Both the position numbers and the translations under genes were made by a program. A stretch of 64,000 nt of DNA from Pristionchus mayeri (Eukaryota > Nematoda > Chromadorea > Rhabditida > Neodiplogasteridae): NCBI GenBank assembly GCA_036245805.1, contig BTRK01000001.1:1860001-1924000 (forward strand). Reading direction: 5' to 3'. The notes under the pieces were generated by a model. That model made no database searches. It was not told where the DNA came from and was given only the letters and a program-made list of their open reading frames with translations. This document shows positions 31,001 to 41,070 of this stretch, piece by piece. Position 1 is the stretch's first letter. Each line of letters starts with the position of its first letter.

Positions 31001-33128
31001 CTTGACCTACCGATCGATTTTTGACCATGACCCCCTATGCGTCGAGGGGGGTGCCCATTCGGATGGGCTCCCCCCCCCCCCCCCCCCCCCCCCGATTGTA
31101 TCGCGCACAACTACAGTCGCACCAGAAAGTCACCGGGCACTTTTTGTATTTGCTGCAAATTTTTGCCCAGGAAAGGCATCATACTGGCACTAAGGTGTGA
31201 TGTACCAAATTCATCGGACATTATGGTCATGCTATTATGGCATGACGTCATTGCTTATTTATTGGGTAGTGATGACGCAATCAATCTGCACTTTTTCAAA
31301 ACGGCATTATTCTTATATACATTTTTTCCTGCTGGTCAAACTTTCTGAGGTTGGAGATAGGACCGAGGCCTATGCAGAATAAATTTTTGAAAGTGCTGCG
31401 CGGTCGCACATTGGCTGCAGCCGTGCTGCAAAAACAGGGTCCGAAATTCAGATCTTGGCTTATAGACTAGCTAGAGACTCGTTCAAAACGCCAAAATGAT
31501 CTCCATCATGAGTAGAGTTGATCCTGAAAATATGAATACTGTATCTCATAATTTGCCCTCAGGGCATGAAAAAATCACTTTTATGCATGGCCATTATTTG
31601 GACATCCATAACTTTACGGAAAAGTGTAGTAAAAATCTAATTTTTATCTGGTAATGTTCAAAATGTATTGAAGAACCGAATTCCAACTTTTTAGAGCGAT
31701 TGGATATCTTTCCGACCCGCGGTGTGCTTTTTTAGGAGGTATATATGGGTCGGGAAATACCTTGTTTACCCCTATGGGCGAGAGAGTGCAGACGACGAGA
31801 GTGCGTAAACAAGGTGTTTCCCGACCAGAGTATCCCTCGGAAAGATATTCGCCGCGGGCAGGAAAGTTATCCAAACAGTCTAAAACGTTGGGCATCATAT
31901 CTTTAATACATTTCGAACATTCTCACATAAAAACCAGATTTTTCCAGAAACTACCCACAAAGTTATGAATGTCCAAAAAATGATCATCCAAAAACGTAAT
32001 TTTTTGGTGCCCTGAGGGAAAATGTTGACCGACCATTTTCATATTCTCAGGATCAACTCTACTCATGATGGCGATAACTTTGGCGTTTTGAACGAGTCTC
32101 TAGCTAGGCTAGAAGCCGAGATCTGAATTTCGGACCCTGTTTTTGCAGCACGGCTGCAGCCAATGTGCGACCGCGCAGCACTTTCAAAAATTTATTCTGC
32201 ATAGGCCTCGGTCCTATCTCCAACCTCAGAAAGTTTGGCCAGCAGGAAAAAATGTATGTAAGAATAATGCCGTTTTGAAAAAGTGCAGATTGATTGCGTC
32301 ATCACAACGCAATATCTGAGCAATGACGTCATGCCATAATATCATAACCATAATATCCGATGAATTTGGTGCATCATACCTTAGTGCCAGTATGATGCAT
32401 TTCCTGGGCAAAAAGTTGCAACATATTCAAAAAGTGCTCGGTGACTTTCCAGCGCGACTGTATGTAACCTTATTTTGATTACTGGCTGCGCAGTATGCAA
32501 AATAGTGATTTTCGAATCAAAGATGGTTGATTCCGCCGCAATAGTAAATGTTCGGTATTTTTGAGACCATCGATGCCAGTCCAACATTTGCCGGTCTATG
32601 TCTTTTTCAAAGAGTAATATTCACTAGTGTAGGAATTGATAGACGGAGGGTTTTATCAACCTACAAGCACTAGTCACAGGCAATCTATTTATTTTGCAAA
32701 ATGTTCGGTTACGATATCGCGCTTAGAAATATAGGTCTATTACTAAGAGTGCATGGTTGGTTTCTACTAGTGGTGATTTAGTAACGGATAGGCCAATGAG
32801 CACCAAACTTATGCCAGAGATACCTTAGTGGTTCTTCAAAAAATTGAATCAAATTTGTAATAATACTAACATCATTTTTGGCCCCTTTAAATGCAATAGT
32901 CTATACGATCAGTATGAGTCCGTATAATGGAACGCCCTGTAATTTCACTGAATATTTGTGCATCAAATATTCAGTGATATTACTGATCCTGAATTGTAGA
33001 ATTATTTATTCACGAAATCATTATTATGTGCGAAAATTAATCCTCTAATTTCTTTGTTTTTAGGAGCACGCAAGGGACGAGGTCTGGTCGTCTCGCCGAA
33101 GGACTACTCGACCAAGTACAAGTATTGA
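28075..33128 (+). CDS. U5 snRNP 15-kDa protein Dim1/TXNL4A (thioredoxin-like)
   Basis: Six exons (28075-28113, 28191-28280, 28406-28471, 28568-28645, 28712-28802, 33064-33128) give 142 residues, the exact length of the human and yeast-type Dim1 family. The start reads MSYMLTHLNNGWQVDQAI. Family hallmarks are VVIIRFGHDWDPTCM, IYVVDISKVPDFNKMYELYD, MFFFRNKHIMVDLGTGNNNK and the C-terminal RKGRGLVVSPKDYSTKYKY. The protein has a thioredoxin fold without the CxxC redox pair and is an essential part of the U4/U6.U5 tri-snRNP needed for pre-mRNA splicing. The last intron is about 4.26 kb, far larger than the others, and is filled by foldback elements. MED21 follows in the same direction about 240 bp downstream. 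Spliced-leader-like TTTCAG lies about 40 bp before the ATG. Confidence 0.97.
29484..30487. mobile_element. Foldback element, family A, long copy (about 1 kb)
   Basis: Outer arms GTGCCATAGTTGCCCACGCC and GGGCAACTATGGGGGGTGCC are inverted. Further inward, CACCCATGAACCCC pairs with GGGGTTCATGGGTGG, GGTAGGTCAGGGGTAGGTCA pairs with TGACCTACCCATGACCTACC, and CCCAGTTCCGTGGGTCAGA pairs with CCAAGGAACTGGG. The arms hold many TACCGTAACCC/GGGTTACGGTA words. It lies within the last intron of the Dim1 gene. Confidence 0.85.
30488..31062. mobile_element. Foldback element, family A, second copy, directly adjoining the first
   Basis: The left arm ATCGATCGGTAGGTCAAGAC and the right arm GTCTTGACCTACCGATCGAT are perfect inverted copies. 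The outer CCTATGGGGGGTCAT pairs with ATGACCCCCTATGCG. The right end runs into GGATGGGCT and then a 24-base C run at 31070-31093. It has the same family as 14.96-15.55 kb and lies in the same Dim1 intron. Confidence 0.85.
31110..32465. mobile_element. Foldback element, family D (about 1.36 kb)
   Basis: Arms of about 620 bp: ACAGTCGCACCAGAAAGTCA pairs with GTGACTTTCCAGCGCGACTG, GGAAAGGCATCATACTGGCA pairs with TGCCAGTATGATGCATTTCC, and GGTTGGAGATAGGACCGAGG pairs with CCTCGGTCCTATCTCCAACC. At the centre, GTCGGGAAATACCTTGTTTAC pairs with GTAAACAAGGTGTTTCCCGAC (inner 17 bases shown by GGAAATACCTTGTTTAC). There is no open frame of weight. It lies in the Dim1 last intron, immediately after the 24-base C run. 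Confidence 0.85.
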
Positions 33129-33369
33129 GCAACTGATGGAGCGACTTATGAGGAATGTTTTGGTCAACAAACAATTCTCACTTTACATTCAATGTCATGT
33201 CTCGTTTTACATTGTCTGGATATTGTACAATCACAGTCATTCCAATGCAGAGATAAATTGTTCATCTATCTGATCCATTCTGAGCCAATGATTGAAGGTT
33301 GAAAGATCTTTAAAGAATATCTCTGAATTTTCTTGGATGATCATCGTAGATTGATCCATGTTTAATTAG

Positions 33370-34622
33370 ATGTCGGATCGTCTGACACAGCTGCAAGAGT
33401 GCATCAACGAGCAGGCTGGGCAATTGTCAGTAATTTTTTAATTATTTTTATGTAGAGATTCAAAACAACATTCCGTTTATAGAGTATTGAGTGAGTAATA
33501 AGGTCAAGCACTAATCCTCTTCTGCTTCAGTTGCAATTCGATTGGCGTACTGCAGGGCTCGGCAGCGCCATGCGGGTTCGACACGAATAAGGTGGGTCAA
33601 TACGCGACAAACTGATATATGTCAATTTTTTATAGCCGAGGGACAAGGAACAGTTTTTTTTCTCGTTTTGGTACCGGGAGTGGGGACAATCAACTTAATT
33701 TAAAAACTCAGATTTTAGTTCTAATTTTAAAAAATCTGGTTAACAACCCCATGAGGCTTACATTTAAAGGAAATGCAAGACGAGCCCTACTGCGATCTCT
33801 ACGCGAGTCTCATCGCGAGAACAGCCAAGGACATTGAGGTCGCAAGATTTACTCTTCTTCTCTCAAAAATTTTCTAATGTGCTGAAGCACATTCAGAAAG
33901 AATAGTGTATAGGATAGGAAACACAAGAAACGGACCACTCAGAGTGGTCCATTTCTCATTCAAAATATGAGTATAAATAAAGCTGATCGGAGCTTCAGCG
34001 CGAGATCCACATACCAACTCGATAACAGTATTTTATCATTAACATTCTGTTTCCCTCCATCAATGCTCCATTCTTGCAGATCTTCATTGATTCGATCCCC
34101 ATCGAGGAGAACATGAACGACCTCAACAAGGAGGAATTGGCTGAAGCGAACGAGAAGCGGAAAGAGGTAACAGTGTCACGGATTTCTAAGCTCGAACTTA
34201 GATTGCGTATCCAGGAAGTGGGTTTCATGGATTCGACCAAATATTTTTATCTTAAAAATAGGTTTTTTTCAATTATCCGATTCCTCAATTTTTTCGGTTT
34301 TGCGTAATAAGAGCTTCTAGGACGCTCTTGAAATGTTATCAAAATAATTCCGCATTTTCAGTTGCGAGTTAACCTCGAAGACGCAGTGACAGATGGCGAG
34401 GAATTGGTCAGTTACATTTTATCGAGGATTGCTGTGTATCTTAGTGCCTTTATTAAAGAAGCATTTTACTTTTTTTTACTCTTCAATTCCTTTAAAATTT
34501 CACAACTCTTTAATAAAGTGGCTTTTTGATATAACTATTGATATCATTGCTAGGTGTTGCATCTCCGCGAGAAGCTCGACCAAATCGCCAAGGTGCAGAT
34601 CAGCTCGCGACCCAGCAAGTGA
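33370..34622 (+). CDS. Mediator subunit MED21 (Srb7)
   Basis: Six exons (33370-33425, 33531-33591, 33770-33838, 34080-34166, 34362-34406, 34554-34622) give 128 residues. The start MSDRLTQLQECINEQAGQFC followed by NSIGVLQ is the diagnostic N-terminus of MED21. Also seen are YASLIARTAKDIEIFIDSIP and a C-terminal helix DGEELVLHLREKLDQIAK. MED21 pairs with MED7 through a coiled coil at the hinge of the Mediator middle module and is required for RNA polymerase II transcription. The C-terminal tail is a little shorter than the human protein. An AATTAG acceptor lies directly at the ATG, as expected for a trans-spliced message. It is downstream of Dim1 on the same strand and converges with the Skp1-like gene (about 150 bp between stops). 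Confidence 0.95.
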
Positions 34623-34775
34623 TCTACCCCGATTGAAACGGAAATTTCACCCCTTTTTTTATTCGTATACTGTATGTACATTTTTGACACGGGCATAAAA
34701 CTGAACTAAATCTTTATCACCGCATGCATAAGGTAAAGCACATTGAAAGCGTACAGAAAATGATGAAGATAGTAG

Positions 34776-35869
34776 TTATTCAGTCGACGGCGCTGGGGCA
34801 TCCTGGAGTTAGATAGGAATTAGATATTGCTTGACCAAGGACCAATACCTGTTTCAACCACAGCAGGTCATCCTTCATCTGATCCATTTCCCATCCTTGT
34901 ATGTCATCGGGCAGATTCATGTAGGCACGCGCTTCTTCCACAGTCATGTCCTGTGAACATCAAAGGAACGGTTAATTTCAACCACAGTGATATACCTTTA
35001 TCTTCTCTGCCATGTAGGATGAGCCAGCTGCGGAGATCGAAGGAATGTCGAGGTACCTGTGTGAGATTGGCGTTATCGTATAATTTCATTTTTTAAAAAA
35101 ATTAATTAATTTTAATTAATTCTTACATCGCTGAATTCAGCATTCCGAACAGCGCGTTTGTCGTGGGTAGCGCCTCGAAGAAGCGTCGTTCGAGTGGCGC
35201 GATCTGTGTCTGAGAGGAGATTTGTTAATCACCGAACTATCTCGAAACCGTACCCGTCCGCAGTATTTGTTGTCGCTGTTGTGGCGTGTTTCTACCTCTT
35301 GCTCAGTGGGGTGTGGTGGGAAACTACAAAATATTATCCTTGGCATATTTTCATCTTTTATTTAAAAATTTTTAAAAAATATCTTACCGCTGCAGCCAGT
35401 TGAGGATGAGCTGCATGTCGGAGTTGGTGACGTTTGGCAGTGGGATGACAAAATCGGAGTTGATGCCAGACTCGCCCACTGCCTCCATCAAATTCCGAAT
35501 CGTCCCACACTGCTCGGCGATCTACAATAGGCACTGGAATAAACTACTTCAGGACTACACCGCATGGAATTCGGGTTCTTTTGGATTAGAGCCCCCCTTC
35601 TCCCCCAGTTCAAATCCCTTCCCTCCACTGAGGGGTTGTGACACCTCAAATCATTGCGATATGTCTCATCCCCCACGGGAAGGATGAATGATTGATTGAG
35701 TGAAGGAAACTACATCAAAGTGTTTGGGTGCTCATCTTATACTAAACTTGAGTGAGGTTCAGATTTAGGACAATTTATCCGTCTTTCCAGTCATACATAC
35801 CTTTTGGGGAATGGTAATCTCAACATTATCCTTGGTGCTCACCCGAATCAATTCTACCGTATCCGACAT
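34776..35869 (-). CDS. Skp1-related protein (SCF ubiquitin-ligase adaptor)
   Basis: Seven exons (35801-35869, 35388-35521, 35254-35323, 35127-35209, 34996-35056, 34849-34950, 34776-34802) give 181 residues. The N-terminal half is a POZ-like fold: VELIRVSTKDNVEITIPQKI, TIRNLMEAVGESG, then VIPLPNVTNSDMQLILNWLQ. The C-terminal half has the F-box-binding region: FFEALPTTNALFGMLNSAMY, LDIPSISAAGSSYMAEKIKD, then MTVEEARAYMNLPDDI. Skp1 bridges Cul1 and F-box proteins. Nematodes have many Skp1-related (skr) genes. The central segment (PTEQEVETRHNSDNKY) replaces the acidic linker of canonical Skp1, and the residues between the POZ part and FFEAL differ clearly from human SKP1. This is therefore a divergent member and not the core one. 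A GCTTGCAG acceptor precedes the ATG. Confidence 0.88.
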
Positions 35870-36495
35870 CTGCAAGCACCTTCCATGACCCTCTATTTCA
35901 ATGTCTACCAGATACTTCTTTCCCGTTTAAACAGAGTTGCTAATGAAAGCACAAATAGAAATCAGATGATTTATCTTCAGTAGAGCGCAATGAAAATGTG
36001 TTAGCACTATAATACACGACATTTATGTCATCCTTAGCGTAGTTAAGATACAATCGGGCCTTTAGGCTGTGCTACTCGTCTTAGAAATCAAACAATAAAA
36101 AGGGAGTGTTACTGTACTTGTGTACTTGGTATTTCACAGCCTTCGCAGGTCAAACAACCGGTGTTGTGGAGGGGTGAGCTAGTGGGCGATCGTGCTATCA
36201 AAATAGCTACTCGTCAAGTCAATGAGATTAAATATGTCAGTTTCTGAGCATGAAAGCATTCGAAAGAGGAGTGGTTGAGGGGCACATGGTACGAAGTGAG
36301 GTAGGTAGGTAGGTCACTATCAGGTAGGTACATTATCATAAACAGTCACGCTTAGCGAATGAGAGTAACATATTATATAGAAACAGATGGCTTCTAGCCG
36401 AACTAGAATAGGAACAGGAAGGGGCAAGTTAACCATTAATCAGCGAGCGAGTGGAGGGGTATGGTAGATCATTCTTGGATCCATCGATCGATCGA
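35870..36495. other. Intergenic region between the hydrolase and Skp1-like genes
   Basis: It must hold the Skp1-like promoter and the hydrolase 3' end. A (GGTA)n run (GAGGTAGGTAGGTAGGTC, about 36299-36316) is the only simple repeat I noticed. No other gene is seen. Confidence 0.5.
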
Positions 36496-38957
36496 TCAAT
36501 CGACATCCGCTTCACGCAGTGCCTTCATCGTCCATTCCTTGATGTCCTCGAGCGCTTCCTGCAATACTCGTAATTAAATCGTCAGTTCTTGATCAATATT
36601 CAGGAATCACAGGGAGAATACCGTACCCTGGCAATCTCCAACTCGTTGTGGAAGTTGAGCATCGCGTGGAAGCCGTTCTCGTAGTGCGTCCACTGCGTCG
36701 GCACCTGAAAAGACATCCAGATAATTATATTTGAATTCATCCCTTCTCTAGATCCCTACGATTACAAAAAGAAGAAACGTGTAGAATGTTTTAATAAATT
36801 GAGCAAGTGCGCAAATATATTACCCACTCCCTACAGCCCCCGACCCCCATTCCACTCACTCCGGCTTCGTTCAGTCGATGGGCGTAGATGGCTCCCTCAT
36901 CTCGCAGCACGTCGAACTCGCACGTGGCGACGAGGGCACGCGGCAGGTCGGACAGATCGGGCTGCATCATCGGAGCGAAGTCCGGATTCGTCAGGAACGG
37001 CGTGACGTACTCCTGCCAAGTCAATTCGTGATTGACTACCGTAACCAAGGCTAACGTACCATCAGCTCCTTCTTGACGATCACCGGCTGTGGGAGATCCG
37101 TGCCATTGACGTCATCACGGAAGGCCTCCGGTAGTACGTTGTAGTCCATATACTGTAATCGTTAATATCTTCTCATACCGTAATTTCTAATCGATACCTG
37201 ATTCCTGACACGAATGGCCTCGTCGCTCACGTGTCCGTTGGTGGTTGCGGCGTGGGCGTACTCGGGGTGCGCATTCACGTCGACGCCCGCGTACCACAGG
37301 TAGTAAAAGGCCACGGAGAGGGGGTCTACAACAATAGCATGCAAACATAGAGTTTCTGCTCAGACCAGTGCGTATATGCGAGGAGATGTGGAGGTGCAGT
37401 GCGTGCGGAAGATCTAGCAAGATTTATCCTAACGTTTACCCTGTTTCAGAATGAAATGCATAGCGGAATGCAAGAATCGAACAGTGGTCACGGGAAATAG
37501 TGAGTGAATCGAATTGAGAGATCTTCCTTCGAGATAGTGTGCGTCACAATAATTGAGTGTTTACACGACCCCTCACTTGAGATGGTCACCACTCACCCCA
37601 TTTCCATACTAGGGATGGCCAAGCGAGGAGACCTCGCTACACGGCCCTATTCGACCATCCCCATTCTCCAGCTCCCTCGCTTACCTACAACCGCGAGTCC
37701 GTCCATCTCTCGTCTGAAGTAGCGGTACGAGTACGTCTGCAGGTCGGACATCTGCAGCAGCGGATACAGCAGCACCTGCAGCATCAAGGCCAATCAATAC
37801 ATCACTACAGTACTCCATCCCCCCAACGTGACTACCGTACCTGTCCGAGGATCTTGGGCTCGGCTTTGCGCGCGCGTCTGCGCTGTGTCATCGCGGCGAC
37901 CAGGTTGCCGCCCGCCGAGTCTCCCATCACAATGATCTGAAAGGAAAAAAATCAGTTTATGATCGCTACTGGCTACAGTGTTTACCTTTCTCGGGTCGAC
38001 GCCGAACATGGATGGCCCATTGTCGATCACGTACTCGAGCACCTTCTCGCAGTCCTCCAGACCGCCGGGGAAGACCTGATATCGATCGATAAATATAGTG
38101 TACTATAGCCAATCGATAGCGCATCCTGAATACGTACCGTTTCGGGCGCAAGTCTGTAGTCGATCGAGACGAAGAGACGTGTGCTCATCATTTTGGCCAT
38201 CGTTCGCGTCACAGACTCATACCTGGGATAGGGAGGCAATCAATAATTGTCAGTGAATCGATAATCGATACTACTAATCGATAATTGAAATACTGCAACA
38301 CACTCACATCTCCGTATTGCCCAGCACGAATCCACCACCGTGGATGAAGATGATGGCGCCGTCAGACTCGGTAGTCGCGTTATTGCGAGGATGATACACA
38401 CGCACCTGCATCACAGTACCATATCCGCTACAGTATCCCACTACCGTACCTTGATGCCGTCCCAGTGGGTCGTCTCCATGAGCAGATTCGGGTCCCAGTC
38501 GAACATCGGCCCGATCAGTCGACTCAACGCGGTCAGCGTCCAGCGCGTCCAGTACATCATGCAGTAGGCGTTCGGACACAGGCGCGACTGCAATCAAGAA
38601 CACGGTCTACTACGGTAGTTCGGTGGGGCATGAAGAAGAGTTCCCCGTGTCACAACCGTAACTCACCGGATAGTAGTAGGAGATTCGAAGCACGGGCTCG
38701 ATGATGTGCATCGCCACCTTGTCGATCGTAGACTTGGTCATCTGAAGTGAGACTATTTAGTTTATGTATTCCCCCCCCCCCTTTGTGAACATCTAAAATA
38801 AAAAGCACTTTGCAATAATCCTCATCTACATCTACCGTACCTTCTCGGGGAGGGGTCGGTAGAGGACTGCCGCCATCAGCAGCACCAGCACGCCCACGCG
38901 TACGATCGTGCCTCCGGCGATGAGATGATATCCCTTCTTCTGCTTATCGCTAGCCAT
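36496..38957 (-). CDS. Arylacetamide deacetylase-like membrane serine hydrolase (HSL/AADAC family)
   Basis: Thirteen exons sum to 1305 bases (434 residues). The N-terminus (MASDKQKKGYHLIAGG followed by VGVLVLLMAAVLY) is a type II signal anchor, as in AADAC, which faces the ER lumen. The oxyanion motif is HGGGFVLGN (about residues 132-140). The nucleophile motif is VMGDSAGGNL (Ser208), the acid lies in CEFDVLRDEG (Asp371) and the histidine in HYENGFHAML (His401), so the alpha/beta-hydrolase triad is complete. Other family marks are SIDYRLAPE and VLLYPLLQMSDLQTYSYR. It is likely to hydrolyse acyl esters, lipids or xenobiotic amides in the ER. The preferred substrate cannot be read from sequence. 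A TTCAG acceptor directly precedes the ATG. The 2-kb region upstream is gene-free. Confidence 0.92.
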
Positions 38958-41070
38958 CTGAATCGAGAATACGGTAAGACGAGATGGAGAGCTATCAAGA
39001 ACTGATCCGATTCGAGACCAACCTCGCTTCGCAGCTCCTTCAGCGGTGTTCGCTGTTGCGCTTGGTGCGTGGAGGTGCGAGCAGTGGCAATACTCGCCTT
39101 CTTGTTAGTGTGTGAGTGGTGTAGCTGTGGCTACTGGGGTCTCGCTATGCGAGAAAGAGCTCCTCTCTGAAATGACAAACCATTAGCGAGAACACTGGGG
39201 ATCCCCGGGGATGCAGTAGCAATGTGGTAGGTGGTGTTAGCACGGTGCGATAGCAAGGTGGGAATAAGAAAATGACCATAATTTATAAGAACAATCATAC
39301 ATCGTACAACCACTATGTGTTTAGAAACGAAGTCTGACATTCTGACATTCTGACAGTCTGACATGAAGTCTGAAATGACATGGCGAACATTGAATGCGAT
39401 ATCACAAAAGGAGGTTGTTATTGCTACTAACTCTGAACGAATATATCCCAGAAGCCCGGAAACACAATCACAGAAACTAGGGTGGATTAACCGACGCTAT
39501 GACACCTATAGATACGGGGGGGGGGGGGGGGGGGCGCCCTTGCTTGCTCTTACCGCTTGTTTTCGCTATCATCTGAGGGAGGGGTGCAGAAAAAGGAGAA
39601 GTGATCAACCCGTTTGGCATTCTTACGACGGGGGGAGTTAGCAGAGAGCAGAAACGTCATACAAATATGCAAAGCGATATGTGGGGTCAAGGAAAAAGAC
39701 AAAGCATCTAACAACGCGTCTCGCGAAAATGGACCGATAAGACGCAGAGGCTCTCCCCTTTATACACTCCTCTCAAATTGAGAACCTCCTGATCGGAAAA
39801 CACTCTCGCTCGCCCAGACTACGCTACTATCAACCAACGAATGACAACAACGCTCTAAAATATGTAAATGTAGCACTGTTTGTGCCACCTTGTCACTACC
39901 ATGCACTAATGAGTGATGATAACAACTGCGTAAGGAATGAGGGAGAGGGGGGTGGCCGGCGAGAAAGGGCACAATGCAGCAGAAGACAGTAGCAAGAAGG
40001 AAGAGATAATTGACGAGCGGGTTTCAGATGGACAACGATCGAGTTCAAAGGTACACAAAATAGGAGAACCAGAAACAATTGAATTGACGAAGAGGAATAA
40101 TTCAGAGACGCGCGCCGATGGAAGGGAAGCACTTGAGTACGTGCTTCAGAGTGAGAGGCGGGAGAGGGGGGCGGGCGAGGGGTAGATCAGTGGCCTCTCC
40201 TCCTCCCTTCATCTCTTCCCTCGTCGGACTATCGATCGACTCAGGACCTCTGAGGGGGGCAACTCAAGGTACAAAGTATATCGAGTGCATTCTCAGTACA
40301 GGAACAATACAGTAGCTCACGATCCCTCCCCGTATTTGTCTCTCCCTGTATCTCATCTCTCTCCACCAAAACTACCGTACTCCCCTCAGCATCAGATCCC
40401 GATTTACGCACAAAATACTTCGAGATATTTGCGCACAAAATACTTCGAACTGTGGTCATTGCAGAGGCAGTGATCGCTATTAGTGCGCGAATGCAGGAAT
40501 GGGGAATCTCAGAGAGAATAAAGGAGATAAGAAGGTGTGTTATGCCGATAATGACATGTGAAGAGGCAATCATGCTGCGAGCTTGTTAGAAGGGGAGGGG
40601 GCAGGGGTCACTTACTGGTTAGCTTCTCTATGTGAGAATAGACCTCTGATTAGGCACTTCCTGCGTACATGCTTTATAGCCTATCGTTTATATCTATAAG
40701 TGAGAGGAGGGGAGGAGGAGGAGGGGGAGCGAGAACACAGGGCAACTTAGAGTTCGCAAACATTACTCATCGAGACGGAATGCTGTAACTACGACACACT
40801 ACTACATCGAGAGTCTCCTATTAGCGAATTTTAGAGATTAAAAAGTAAAGTGAACATTTCATTTCATGCTGTTAGCATCTTGTTTGGGGGCAGGGGGAGC
40901 GAGCAAGGGCGCCTTGTCATGGTTAAAACAGACACACATTAGCATACTATCGAGTCACTCTAAAAGTAAAGCCACAATTGTTAAAGTTGAATGATGGGAT
41001 GAGAGAGGGAGGGGGGAGTGCTTTGCATGCTTCGAGCACAATCAAACGGCAAGCCTCCTCGGTCGGGTGC
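38958..41070. other. Gene-free 2.1 kb upstream of the hydrolase
   Basis: No supported gene. It contains short TCTGACATTCTGACATTCTG repeats (about 39.33-39.36 kb), a 19-base G run at 39516-39534, a TTTATA-containing patch near 39760 and 40670, and GGGGAGG-rich words (40.7 kb). It must include the hydrolase promoter and the 3' end of the TM9 gene. Confidence 0.5.
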
